The notes under the pieces: generated by a model | The model's input: only the letters and a program-made list of their open reading frames with translations | Databases searched by the model: none | Told to the model about the DNA's origin: nothing | Source: a virus | Reading direction: 5' to 3' (one strand) | Virus record (IMG/VR): IMGVR_UViG_3300035701_000073 | Span: 1 to 45,097 of that record | DNA: 45,097 bases | In this document: positions 13,679 through 20,718 of the stretch, one piece after another | Numbering within the stretch: position 1 is the stretch's first letter | Layout: every line of letters begins with the position of its first letter | Program-made: the position numbers and the translations under genes

Positions 13679-13861
13679 ATGTTCAACAAAGATACCGGCG
13701 GTGGAACGGTACAGTCCACCAAACAAGGGCTCTACACCTATGAGGTACAAAGCGAGAAGCCACTGACTCACGATCAGTTACTTCGTCTCTCTATCATCAT
13801 CATTGATGCGGTTCGGATGACCACAGGCAAAGCGGCGTACGTGGTGCAGGTGTACAAATGA
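13679..13861 (+). CDS. Hypothetical early protein (60 aa)
   Basis: Starts MFNKDTGGGTVQSTKQGLY and continues with a hydrophobic helix (RLSIIIIDAVRMTTGKAAYVVQVYK). Its last codons overlap the next ATG as ATGA. No clear ribosome site of its own. Function unknown. Confidence 0.55.
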   Translation: MFNKDTGGGTVQSTKQGLYTYEVQSEKPLTHDQLLRLSIIIIDAVRMTTGKAAYVVQVYK

Positions 13862-14100
13862 CGAGACGGCTTAACCCAGCTCTACTAGCGTTGCTTGTTG
13901 CATCAGGCGAGTTCGGCCCGATGCATACTCCAATCGCGCTACAGACGAACCCGGAGAAGTCTTCTCGTCTCATCGCAGACGAAGCCACCTACAGGCCGAA
14001 TGCGAAACAACGCGAGCGCCTTGGGCTGCCGAAGCCACAGCGACAGCCCGTCAAACCGCATCCGAAGCGCTACAGGAGGAAACGTGCCCAAACCACGTAA
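13858..14100 (+). CDS. Hypothetical basic early protein (80 aa)
   Basis: The start forms an ATGA overlap with the previous stop. An N-terminal hydrophobic stretch (PALLALLVASGEFGPMH) is followed by a very basic tail (RQPVKPHPKRYRRKRAQ). It could be a small nucleic-acid binding or membrane-anchored protein. The next gene starts inside its last codons. Confidence 0.5.
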   Translation: MTRRLNPALLALLVASGEFGPMHTPIALQTNPEKSSRLIADEATYRPNAKQRERLGLPKPQRQPVKPHPKRYRRKRAQTT

Positions 14101-14281
14101 GAGGAAGACCGAGCAGTGGGCTGAGGAACTCGCTATCAAGTTCCACGAAGGCGAGTATGGTTGGGAAGAGCTCTTCCACGAGATCAAAGAAGACCTCTAC
14201 CGTCTCAGCTACCACAACACTAACAAAGAGCGGTACATCAAGGCGCTCGCGAAGGCCTTCGAGTCGAGAATCGTGCTCTGA
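14084..14281 (+). CDS. Hypothetical early protein (65 aa)
   Basis: GTG start at 14084 with AGGAGG four bases ahead. The product begins (M)PKPRKRKTEQWAEELAIKF and is helical: EGEYGWEELFHEIKEDLYRL and TNKERYIKALAKAFES. A basic N-terminus with two amphipathic helices suggests a small nucleic-acid or protein-binding factor. It overlaps the next gene at TGATG. Confidence 0.65.
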   Translation: MPKPRKRKTEQWAEELAIKFHEGEYGWEELFHEIKEDLYRLSYHNTNKERYIKALAKAFESRIVL

Positions 14282-14502
14282 TGTGGATCTACGACGATCA
14301 CAATCGACTCTGTAACATCCGATATGCTCGAGAGGTTACACGAATGTATAACCCGGCTCAACGCCGCTGGTACATCAAGATCAGATTCGTTGACGGAACC
14401 GAGCGTAACATCGGGCCCATCACGTGCAAGGAAGCCTGTGACAAGATCTACAACCGCCTTGCACAGAAACTCAAAGTCATCCAACTAAGAGGTAAAACAT
14501 GA
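14281..14502 (+). CDS. Hypothetical early protein (73 aa)
   Basis: ATG overlaps the previous stop (TGATG). The sequence MWIYDDHNRLCNIRYAREV, RRWYIKIRFVDGTERNIGPI and ACDKIYNRLAQKLKVIQL reads as three strands and a helix. It ends overlapping the next gene's ATGA. Function unknown. Confidence 0.6.
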   Translation: MWIYDDHNRLCNIRYAREVTRMYNPAQRRWYIKIRFVDGTERNIGPITCKEACDKIYNRLAQKLKVIQLRGKT

Positions 14503-14705
14503 ACTATGAAGACATCAAAATCCATCAAGTGACAAGTATGCGGAAGGATACTCGAGACTATCTCGAGGACCTAGTTAATGACTTCGTCGAAGACCTGTCT
14601 ATCGATAATCTTCTCTTCATCCACGACAACAACCAGTTGGACCTCGATTATCGAGGGGCGCGAAAGTTCTTTATCGAGTTCCTCGCCGCTAAGGACAAGA
14701 AATGA
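14499..14705 (+). CDS. Hypothetical acidic early protein (68 aa)
   Basis: AGAGGT lies just upstream and the start overlaps the previous stop (ATGA). The product is acidic and helical: TRDYLEDLVNDFVEDLSIDN and GARKFFIEFLAAKDKK. No family is recognised. Small acidic early proteins often inhibit DNA-binding host factors, but nothing here proves that. Confidence 0.6.
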   Translation: MNYEDIKIHQVTSMRKDTRDYLEDLVNDFVEDLSIDNLLFIHDNNQLDLDYRGARKFFIEFLAAKDKK

Positions 14706-15064
14706 ACGAGGAGACCAAAGCCGCCCTTCTCGGCTCTATTAAGAAGTGGGAAGACATCGCCGCAGGTACAGGTGAAGATCAGGGTCCCAAGAACTGCTCC
14801 TTGTGTTTGATCAACTCTCCCAACACGTTTTGTAAGAAGTGCCCCGTCCGAATAAAGGTCGGGCGTGCTTTCTGTCTGTCTACGCCCTACGACCTATGGA
14901 TCACGCACATCAACGAGAAGCACCAGAGACATACAGGCAAGGCGCAGTGTCGAACATGTAGATATCTAGCCAAAAAGGAGGTGCTATTTCTACAAAGTCT
15001 ACTGAGTGAGGAGCAATCCACCCCGAGCGGAGACCCCAAACAGTCTAAAGGAGACAACACATGA
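14702..15064 (+). CDS. Putative zinc-binding early protein (120 aa)
   Basis: The cysteine pairs CSLC, CKKCP and CRTC (with a single CLS between) suggest one or two structural zinc sites. The N-terminus is helical (ETKAALLGSIKKWEDIAAG) and the C-terminus low complexity (EEQSTPSGDPKQSKGDN). ATGA overlaps on both sides place it in the coupled early chain. Function unknown. Confidence 0.6.
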   Translation: MNEETKAALLGSIKKWEDIAAGTGEDQGPKNCSLCLINSPNTFCKKCPVRIKVGRAFCLSTPYDLWITHINEKHQRHTGKAQCRTCRYLAKKEVLFLQSLLSEEQSTPSGDPKQSKGDNT

Positions 15065-15297
15065 GTCCGGACTTCAAGACCAAGAAGCTGGTCGGAGAGA
15101 TCAAACTCTCCCTTGCTTCAACACTTCGCATCACGGAAGTGGAGCACAACGACGGATCCATCTACGTAGACGTCCGCGTCTTCGTTCCGATTCAACTCGG
15201 CGACGATCTGATGCCTACCAAGAAGGGTATCCACATCTCGAAACCGTTTGTCAAGGAGCTCATTGGGCTTCTCGAACAAACCGTCGATGTAAGATGA
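15061..15297 (+). CDS. PC4/p15-like ssDNA-binding protein
   Basis: A 78-aa protein of the size and pattern of the transcription coactivator p15 (PC4) domain: strands around GEIKLSLASTLRITEVEH and GSIYVDVRVFVPI, then PTKKGIHISKPFVKEL and a C-terminal helix ELIGLLEQ. In the family the KKGI-x-(L/I)-S element leads into the helix of a dimeric ssDNA-binding fold. AAAGGAG lies ahead of the ATG. The call rests on pattern recognition only. A role in replication or transcription of phage DNA would fit. Confidence 0.55.
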   Translation: MSPDFKTKKLVGEIKLSLASTLRITEVEHNDGSIYVDVRVFVPIQLGDDLMPTKKGIHISKPFVKELIGLLEQTVDVR

Positions 15298-15533
15298 AGG
15301 AACACGAGACCAAAGTCGAGCAGATGATGAGGAGAGCTCTCTTACGGGAGCTCTCCCGTCATCGCACTCTACGAATCGTTCCCGATCGAGTAGATACCGT
15401 CAAGAAGACCTGGCTTCTACACAAGAACAAGCAACAAGCCTACATGCTCGAGGGACGCCTTGAACAGAACGTCTACTCTGGGGACATCAACATATCCTTT
15501 AGGCGCTTCACAGTGAAGCTGGAGAACACATGA
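15294..15533 (+). CDS. Hypothetical basic early protein (79 aa)
   Basis: Starts by ATGA overlap with the PC4-like gene. The product MKEHETKVEQMMRRALLREL continues as a basic helix-strand protein (HKNKQQAYMLEGRLEQNVY, NISFRRFTVKLENT). It again ends in an ATGA overlap. Unknown function. Confidence 0.55.
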   Translation: MKEHETKVEQMMRRALLRELSRHRTLRIVPDRVDTVKKTWLLHKNKQQAYMLEGRLEQNVYSGDINISFRRFTVKLENT

Positions 15534-15700
15534 CCACTTACATGATCCACAACGTTACAAAAATTGAGGTCAAGGAGATCCATGACCTCAAGAGTGATAC
15601 CTGGTGGAGATCAATCTACGTTACAGTAGATAACAACGATCAACACGAGATAACGTTGTTCGCCAACGTAGATCCAACTCGTCTCGAGATTAAAGCATGA
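15530..15700 (+). CDS. Small hypothetical early protein (56 aa)
   Basis: A short gene joined on both sides by ATGA overlaps. The product MTTYMIHNVTKIEVKEIHDL then WWRSIYVTVDNNDQHEITLF looks like a single beta-sheet domain, as in small DNA-mimic or inhibitor folds. No family is recognised. Confidence 0.6.
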   Translation: MTTYMIHNVTKIEVKEIHDLKSDTWWRSIYVTVDNNDQHEITLFANVDPTRLEIKA

Positions 15701-16005
15701 AGACAGCCGTCTGCGTCCAGAAACATCTCGACGGATGGCAAGGGCACGCGTCTCTATATCATCTACAACCCGCTGCCTCCTACAAAACCCTTTCTCGAAT
15801 GTTCTTCCGACGATGGTTACGTTGTAAAACAACTAACTACGTGATCGTCTCTGCCATAGAAGGCCCTGTGGGAGATGAAACATTCATCTTTGCCAGTGAC
15901 TCCGCAGGCAATACCAAGAGCATGATCGAGATGGGCGGCTCACGTCGTGGTACTCTCTCCCACGAAACCGCGCTACTAGAGGCGGGATACCTCCTAGTTG
16001 ACTGA
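15697..16005 (+). CDS. Hypothetical early protein (102 aa)
   Basis: Last gene of the coupled chain from promoter 2. It reads MKTAVCVQKHLDGWQGHASL, then a basic segment (SRMFFRRWLRCKTTNYVIV) and strands GDETFIFASDSAGNTK. Strand-turn layout suggests a small beta-rich protein. Function unknown. Confidence 0.55.
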   Translation: MKTAVCVQKHLDGWQGHASLYHLQPAASYKTLSRMFFRRWLRCKTTNYVIVSAIEGPVGDETFIFASDSAGNTKSMIEMGGSRRGTLSHETALLEAGYLLVD

Positions 16006-16032
16006 CATGGTCATCAACGTGGAAGTAACCTA

Positions 16033-16061
16033 TTGACATTTGATTAAAAGTATAGTATAAT
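16033..16061 (+). promoter_or_regulatory. Rightward early promoter 3 (consensus)
   Basis: TTGACA (16033-16038), 17 bp, TATAAT (16056-16061): a perfect match to both sigma-70 boxes. The next ATG is at 16074, so the expected start near 16068 leaves only about six bases of leader. Confidence 0.85.
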
Positions 16062-16073
16062 AGAGGTAATCAA

Positions 16074-16460
16074 ATGGATAGAATATCGTTTGAAGCCATC
16101 AATGAAAAAGAAGCAACCGCGATCCTTACAGACCTCGCAAAAGCCTGGGAACGGCAAGACTGCGCCCTTATTCAGCGGTTATCGGAGAGACTACCCGAGG
16201 GTTTCGCATTCGCAGTTTTTGCACCTAAGGAAGGAAGCCCTTGCTTCTCGATCGTCTCAGCCGCAGAGCTTGACAGAGAGATCCCCACAGGATATTCTTA
16301 TCTCCCGGATCACCAACTACTTGTATCAAGCTTACCTGTCGAAGAACTCGTCGGAGATCGTACGGCTATCGAAGAGGCTGGAAGAGTTGGGGTTCAAGGC
16401 GACTTGGACTTCAGAGCAGAAGGCCTTGATGATAAATCTAATGAAGGAGGTCCTCAATGA
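16074..16460 (+). CDS. Two-domain early protein, possibly frameshifted (zero frame)
   Basis: This 128-aa frame starts MDRISFEAINEKEATAILTD and contains LAKAWERQDCALIQRLSERL. Beyond residue ~65 it turns into less protein-like sequence. The +1 frame (to 16473) instead reads SRITNYLYQAYLSKNSSEIV then RLSKRLEELGF, clearly similar to the first half. A single +1 slip at the CCCC run near 16288-16291 would give one 132-aa protein with two homologous domains. GAGGT lies before the ATG but probably upstream of the transcript start. The zero-frame stop forms an ATGA overlap with the next gene. Function unknown. Confidence 0.5.
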   Translation: MDRISFEAINEKEATAILTDLAKAWERQDCALIQRLSERLPEGFAFAVFAPKEGSPCFSIVSAAELDREIPTGYSYLPDHQLLVSSLPVEELVGDRTAIEEAGRVGVQGDLDFRAEGLDDKSNEGGPQ

Positions 16461-16693
16461 AGGACATTCTTGACGAGGAACTGAACGAACAGATCCTCAC
16501 GGAAGTGGAAAACATGGACCCGGAGACCCTGGAAGCCGAGGCTCGCAAGATCCTCGCCGCAGTGGAGAAGCGTAAGAGCTACCACAAGGAGAAGACTCCT
16601 GAGGCGCTCGAGAAGCAGAAAGAGTACCGCGCCAAGAAGTACGCCCGGGAGAAGGCCATCCTCAGACTCGCCAAGGAAAAAGGGATCGTCTGA
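16457..16693 (+). CDS. Small basic paralogue D
   Basis: A 78-aa protein with GGAGG ahead of the ATG. An acidic N-terminal half (DILDEELNEQILTEVENMDP) leads into a basic helical part (KRKSYHKEKTPEALEKQKEY then AKKYAREKAILRLAKEKGIV). The end matches paralogues A, B and C in the pattern basic helix-IL-x2-AK-x2-GI. It is followed by a strong terminator, closing the small-gene section. Confidence 0.75.
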   Translation: MKDILDEELNEQILTEVENMDPETLEAEARKILAAVEKRKSYHKEKTPEALEKQKEYRAKKYAREKAILRLAKEKGIV

Positions 16694-16724
16694 GGGACCT
16701 AGGAAGCAGTCAGCTACTGTGAGA

Positions 16725-16767
16725 AAAGAGAGAGTCGTTTCAGACGAGCGACTCTCTCTTTCTTTTT
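16725..16767 (+). terminator. Rho-independent terminator after paralogue D
   Basis: AAAGAGAGAGTCG (16725-16737) pairs perfectly with CGACTCTCTCTTT (16749-16761) over 13 bp with an 11-base loop, then CTTTTTCCTT. It separates the small early genes from the preQ0 and replication genes. Confidence 0.9.
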
Positions 16768-16819
16768 CCTTACACACGAGCCGTATACAGAATCAATTGC
16801 GACATTGAAAGGATGACGA

Positions 16820-17524
16820 ATGTTTACACACATCGGTCCTGCTGCTTCTAGACACACCCTCGTGGTCTTAAGCGGAGGACTTGATAGCGCCACTGTCTTG
16901 GCGCTTGCTCGAGAGAACACCCATGGAGAGCTGTTTACACTCTCCTTTGACTATGGACAAAAGCATGTTCGGGAACTCGAGAACGTCAAAGAGCTCGCGA
17001 AGTATTATCGAGCAACATCAATCGTACGCTCCATCAACGCCCTTGAGGCACTTCCTGGGCTTCGTAAGGACGATAAGCCACTAGGAGTCTCACGTGTTCC
17101 AGGTATGCTTCTCCCCGACTCTTGGAAACCGGGGCGCAATATGGTCTTTCTATCTATCGCCTTTAGCTACGCTTACGCCCTCAGTTGTACGATTGTAGCA
17201 ATGGGAGCGCACCAAGAAGATTATCCGGGCTACCCAGACTGTCGGCTCGAGTTTCTCGAACAGATGGAACTAGCTGCTATCCGAGGATTAGCCTCACCAA
17301 TGGCTCTTTGGGTTCCACTCTTACACTTTGATAAGGGGGGAATCGTTCGTCTCGGAAAGGATCTCAAAGTTCCCTATGAACTTACTTGGTCCTGTTACCA
17401 GGGCGGTAAATCTCCTTGTGGAAAGTGTGACGCATGTCTCAGAAGAAGCCAAGCATTCCAAGTAAATGGTATGGACGATCCGCTCTTGACCAAACTACAA
17501 AACGAAGGAGGCCCCAAGAAATGA
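16820..17524 (+). CDS. queC: 7-cyano-7-deazaguanine (preQ0) synthase QueC
   Basis: A 234-aa enzyme that turns 7-carboxy-7-deazaguanine into preQ0 using ATP and ammonia. The PP-loop SGGLDSAT is at residues 18-25 and FDYGQKH follows. The C-terminus carries the zinc cysteines in CYQGGKSPCGKCDACLRR. PGRNMVFL and AHQEDYPGYPDCR are also typical QueC segments. Length is normal and no amidotransferase domain is fused, so the expected product is preQ0. AAAGG precedes the ATG. The start of the next gene overlaps its stop (ATGA). Confidence 0.93.
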   Translation: MFTHIGPAASRHTLVVLSGGLDSATVLALARENTHGELFTLSFDYGQKHVRELENVKELAKYYRATSIVRSINALEALPGLRKDDKPLGVSRVPGMLLPDSWKPGRNMVFLSIAFSYAYALSCTIVAMGAHQEDYPGYPDCRLEFLEQMELAAIRGLASPMALWVPLLHFDKGGIVRLGKDLKVPYELTWSCYQGGKSPCGKCDACLRRSQAFQVNGMDDPLLTKLQNEGGPKK

Positions 17525-17793
17525 GTCCACTACCCGGACAACCCCACAAAATGGTAATGCGTACTCGTCTTGTGTTCCAACACGGGATAAAGAACGCAGA
17601 AGACGCGCTCAACATCGCGATCGATACTCTCGAGAAAGACGGGTATCAGATTACACAGATCATGAACATTACTCACAACAACTCTCCTCTGGACGATGAC
17701 TGGAAAGTAATGATCTTCGGGGCGAAGGAACAGGACGATCTTATCGAAAAGCCGAATGTGATCGTCAACACCAATCTTCGAGACCGAAACTAA
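17521..17793 (+). CDS. Hypothetical protein between queC and nuclease
   Basis: The ATG at 17521 overlaps the queC stop. The 90-aa product (MSPLPGQPHKMVMRTRLVFQ...) has a helix (NAEDALNIAIDTLEKDGYQI) and strands around WKVMIFGAKEQDD, like a small alpha/beta domain. Its stop overlaps the nuclease start (TAATG). No family recognised. Confidence 0.6.
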   Translation: MSPLPGQPHKMVMRTRLVFQHGIKNAEDALNIAIDTLEKDGYQITQIMNITHNNSPLDDDWKVMIFGAKEQDDLIEKPNVIVNTNLRDRN

Positions 17794-18632
17794 TGCACTT
17801 CAATAACTCTCGGATCCAGGCCTATCATCGTTGTCCTCGATTCTACTACTATCGCTTCGTCGAGAATCTTGTGCCTAACCGAGAGGCTGTTCCACTCTTG
17901 GTTGGGCGAGCCGTTCATCGTGGTCTTGCATCGCACTACAGTGGAGTGGGTCGAGCCGAAGTCGGCGCCCAAGTAGCCGCATCCTTTGACGAATCTCGGA
18001 GTCAACACTCATGGCTTCAGGCCGAGTTGGCTGAATTAAGCCAGCAAGAGGCCTATGCGAAGCAAATCTTGGTCTGGTATACCGACCATTATGCTTCAGA
18101 AGCATGGACACCTCTGGCTCCGGAAGTTAGAGGCTCTGTACCTATGGGCTCACACGTATTCTTCTTCCAGGCGGATGGTGTTGTATCCTGGAGAGGGTAC
18201 CCCTGGCTACTTGAGACGAAAACAACGTCCCAACTAGGCTCGACCTTCTTCCGTAAATTCTATATGGACGCACAACCCAAGCTTTACATCTATGCGATCG
18301 GCATCCACATGAACATAGTTCCGAAGGGCGTAATTATTAACGCTATCAAGAAGTCTCGTGCTCTAGATAAGGTAGAGTTCGCCCGAGAAGTGATTATGCA
18401 CACTGACTTTCAAATTAGTGAGTGCGTCGAACAAGTAACGAAGCAAGCTGATATCATCGAAAAGCTAACTGTCGAGGGAGACCGTGAAGCATTCTTGATG
18501 CACTTTGGTGAATGTGTTCGGTATAACCGAACATGTGACTACTTCGAGATGTGTCAAGGTAAGATTGTCGATCATGATGCCCTCTTCAAACATCGTGAAC
18601 CAGACTATACAGAGGTCGAAGAGGATACATGA
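17793..18632 (+). CDS. Cas4-like PD-(D/E)XK exonuclease
   Basis: A 279-aa nuclease. The N-terminus SRIQAYHRCPRFYYYRF carries the first cysteine of a probable Fe-S cluster; GRAVHRGL gives the RecB-type histidine; ADGVVSWRGYPWLLETKTTS gives Asp and the E-x-K catalytic pair; three further cysteines lie in GECVRYNRTCDYFEMC near the C-terminus. This is the PD-(D/E)XK/Cas4/AddB-like layout of phage recombination nucleases. It sits two genes before the Sak4-like ATPase, consistent with a recombination or replication module. Confidence 0.85.
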   Translation: MHFNNSRIQAYHRCPRFYYYRFVENLVPNREAVPLLVGRAVHRGLASHYSGVGRAEVGAQVAASFDESRSQHSWLQAELAELSQQEAYAKQILVWYTDHYASEAWTPLAPEVRGSVPMGSHVFFFQADGVVSWRGYPWLLETKTTSQLGSTFFRKFYMDAQPKLYIYAIGIHMNIVPKGVIINAIKKSRALDKVEFAREVIMHTDFQISECVEQVTKQADIIEKLTVEGDREAFLMHFGECVRYNRTCDYFEMCQGKIVDHDALFKHREPDYTEVEEDT

Positions 18633-19012
18633 GGCTTTTTAACGAAGATGTCTATCGAGCCCTCGGGCTTCTCGTCATTGTCTTCCTCTTAGACTGCTTC
18701 ATCGTCGTTGGTTATATCGAGAGAAGTAGTCGAGACATAGAGCAAACTCAGATTACAAGGTGGGTACAAACATTGAACAATCTAAATTGGAGCGCCTTAG
18801 AGGTCGTAAGACCCTTATTACAGAAAGACATGAAAGACGCTGTTAAGGACAAGAAGTGGCAGGAGTTCTGTACAGAGATATTAGGACTAACGTTATCAGC
18901 TAGGTATGCGAGGTTATCAGAGTGGTTACAACTTCATGACTTCGACGAAACGTCCCGTATCCAAGTAACGAGCTACGTTCATCTGCTGAGGCGAGGAGGT
19001 CTGATCAAATGA
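18629..19012 (+). CDS. Membrane-anchored hypothetical protein
   Basis: A 127-aa protein beginning by ATGA overlap with the nuclease gene. Residues ~10-28 form one hydrophobic span (ALGLLVIVFLLDCFIVVGYI), followed by a soluble helical part (KDAVKDKKWQEFCTEILGLTL). It overlaps the ATPase gene in the same way. The function is unknown; it may tether the replication machinery or alter the host membrane. Confidence 0.6.
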   Translation: MRLFNEDVYRALGLLVIVFLLDCFIVVGYIERSSRDIEQTQITRWVQTLNNLNWSALEVVRPLLQKDMKDAVKDKKWQEFCTEILGLTLSARYARLSEWLQLHDFDETSRIQVTSYVHLLRRGGLIK

Positions 19013-19737
19013 ATGGTGTAAGAACAGACGTCAAAGATCTAAAGATGTCAACTGTTCCTGGTCGGAAGTTGAACATCCAGAAAGTCTTACCAGGCCCGCC
19101 ATCTCGGCTAACCGTTCTAGTGTATGCTGCTCCTGGCGGAGGCAAGACCTGGTTCGCAGGCACGTTCCCCAATCCGTTGTTCATAGACTGTCAAGGCGGT
19201 ATGTTGACGGTGCGGAATAAGGGGGTATCATCGTATCAACCGAAGGATTACAACGATCTGTTGCAGTGTGTTATCTACGAGAACGTGTCCGAGTTCAGCA
19301 CGATTGTGTTGGATACGGCTACTGAGGCAGCTCGTATGATCGTAGAGTCCACGATTAAGGCGTCCGGTCATGATATGGCTCAGCTACAAGACTGGATGCA
19401 GGTCATCGAACGAACGAGACAACTATTTCGTAAGGTGTTGGATTTGCCGATGCATGTTGTTGTGACTGCTGAGGAAGGATTCAACAAGGACGAAGATACC
19501 GGCAAGTTAACTTACGGACCTTCGTTACCTGGTAAGTTGTATGGTGAAGCAGGTGCGCTCTTTGACTGCGTATTTCATCTTCGGAGCAAGACAGACATTC
19601 AGTCTCACAAGATCACTCGTTCACTGTTGACGCAACCCGAAGGTATGTATCCGCAAGCTAAGGATCGTACAGGGGTACTAGACCGTTTAGAGGTTCCAGA
19701 TTTCAACGTTATCTGGGCTAAAGTCTCTAAGTCTTAA
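19009..19737 (+). CDS. Sak4-like RecA-fold ATPase
   Basis: A 242-aa phage recombinase-like ATPase of the AAA_24/Sak4 type. Walker A is VLVYAAPGGGKTW, followed by FPNPLFIDCQGG; the Walker B region is FSTIVLDTATEA; HVVVTAEE lies near the sensor position. Such proteins promote single-strand annealing or strand exchange together with a phage SSB. The next gene encodes a DUF669-like protein, the usual partner. Confidence 0.85.
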   Translation: MNGVRTDVKDLKMSTVPGRKLNIQKVLPGPPSRLTVLVYAAPGGGKTWFAGTFPNPLFIDCQGGMLTVRNKGVSSYQPKDYNDLLQCVIYENVSEFSTIVLDTATEAARMIVESTIKASGHDMAQLQDWMQVIERTRQLFRKVLDLPMHVVVTAEEGFNKDEDTGKLTYGPSLPGKLYGEAGALFDCVFHLRSKTDIQSHKITRSLLTQPEGMYPQAKDRTGVLDRLEVPDFNVIWAKVSKS

Positions 19738-19755
19738 ATCTTTATAGGAGGACGT

Positions 19756-20124
19756 ATGTCACCCAGGATCGACGGCAACTTCGATGAGGCCGTAAACATC
19801 ATCGAGCCGGGAAAGTACATGGGTCGGATCGACAAGGTCGAAGAGAAGATCTCCAAGCAGCCTGACCACAAGGCTTATTGGCAGGTCGAGATCACTCTGA
19901 CCCAGGAGCCCTTTATTGGGCGGAAGGTCTGGACGAACGTCATGCTCCAGGCCAACAGTCTGTGGAAGCTCCGGCAGCTCGCAGAGGCGTGCGGTCTCGA
20001 TATGACCGGACGTATGGACTTCGACTCTTCAGAGCTCGAAGGACAGGAACTCGGGGTCGCTCTCGTTGCAGAGACCTACGAGGGGAAAGAGCGGACGAAG
20101 GTTCAATCCTTCTTCCAGCTCTAA
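19756..20124 (+). CDS. DUF669-like ssDNA-binding protein
   Basis: A 122-aa protein with AGGAGG before the ATG. The pattern EPGKYMGRIDKVEEKI, AYWQVEITLTQEPFIGRKVW, NSLWKLRQLAEACGLD and a closing strand (VALVAETYEGKERTKVQSFF) fits DUF669 proteins, which are proposed phage SSBs encoded next to Sak4 or Erf-type recombinases. Codon use is richer in G/C at third positions than in neighbours, in keeping with high expression. Confidence 0.8.
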   Translation: MSPRIDGNFDEAVNIIEPGKYMGRIDKVEEKISKQPDHKAYWQVEITLTQEPFIGRKVWTNVMLQANSLWKLRQLAEACGLDMTGRMDFDSSELEGQELGVALVAETYEGKERTKVQSFFQL

Positions 20125-20130
20125 GATCCG

Positions 20131-20718
20131 ATGTACTCTGTAGTCGAGATCTTCACGTCGCTACAGGGTGAAGGACGGTTCGTTGGGCACCCGGTTAACT
20201 TCGTAAGGTTAGCCGGGTGCTCAATGGGCTGTAAGTTTTGTGACACAGACATTAAAGAAAGAGAGGCTCTAAGTACAAAGCAGATTATCGACCGCCTTGA
20301 CCCTAAGTACAGTCGTAGAGTGGTTATTACGGGCGGGGAACCTCTAGAGCAGGATATTGCGGAGTTAACTTGGACTTTAAGTAACGGGGGGTTTATTATC
20401 CACCTAGAGACGAACGGCACCCGAAACCTTAAGGGTGGTGTCGTTGATTGGGTAAGTCTATCTCCTAAACCGAGAAAGCCTCCACTCATGTCGCTCTATT
20501 ATAGGGCCGATGAAATAAAGTGGTTAGTGCCGTTGTGGAAGTTAGACGACATTCTACCAAAGACACTTCTCTTTGACGTCAGGCACTATGTCCAACCAGT
20601 CAACAATCGGCTCTCGATTAACAAGAAGGCTCTACAAAAGTGTTTAGAGTATATCAAGCGGGGCAACGGTAAACTTCTCTTGAGTGTTCAGTTACATAAG
20701 TTACTGGGTCTCAAATGA
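20131..20718 (+). CDS. queE: 7-carboxy-7-deazaguanine synthase QueE
   Basis: A 195-aa radical SAM enzyme converting carboxy-tetrahydropterin to 7-carboxy-7-deazaguanine. The N-terminus EIFTSLQGEGRFVGHPVNFV is the QueE signature; C30, C34 and C37 (CSMGCKFC) bind the 4Fe-4S cluster; VVITGGEPLEQD matches the SAM-binding glycine motif, and LETNGT follows. The length is typical. It is followed by an ATGA overlap with a small cysteine-containing gene. Confidence 0.93.
   Translation: MYSVVEIFTSLQGEGRFVGHPVNFVRLAGCSMGCKFCDTDIKEREALSTKQIIDRLDPKYSRRVVITGGEPLEQDIAELTWTLSNGGFIIHLETNGTRNLKGGVVDWVSLSPKPRKPPLMSLYYRADEIKWLVPLWKLDDILPKTLLFDVRHYVQPVNNRLSINKKALQKCLEYIKRGNGKLLLSVQLHKLLGLK

Noticed and set aside
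15006-15533. 175-aa frame over the PC4-like gene
   Set aside because: The first ~95 codons are Arg/Ser/Pro-rich shadow sequence of the better-supported gene at 15061; only the part from 15294 is protein-like and has an ATGA start.
16090-16473. Independent 127-aa gene in the +1 frame
   Set aside because: Its first half is low-quality shadow sequence and it lacks a ribosome site; it is treated as the second half of a possible frameshift product.
16761-16789. Promoter for queC (TCTTTT-n17-TATACA)
   Set aside because: The -35 match is poor and overlaps the terminator's T-tract; too weak to call.
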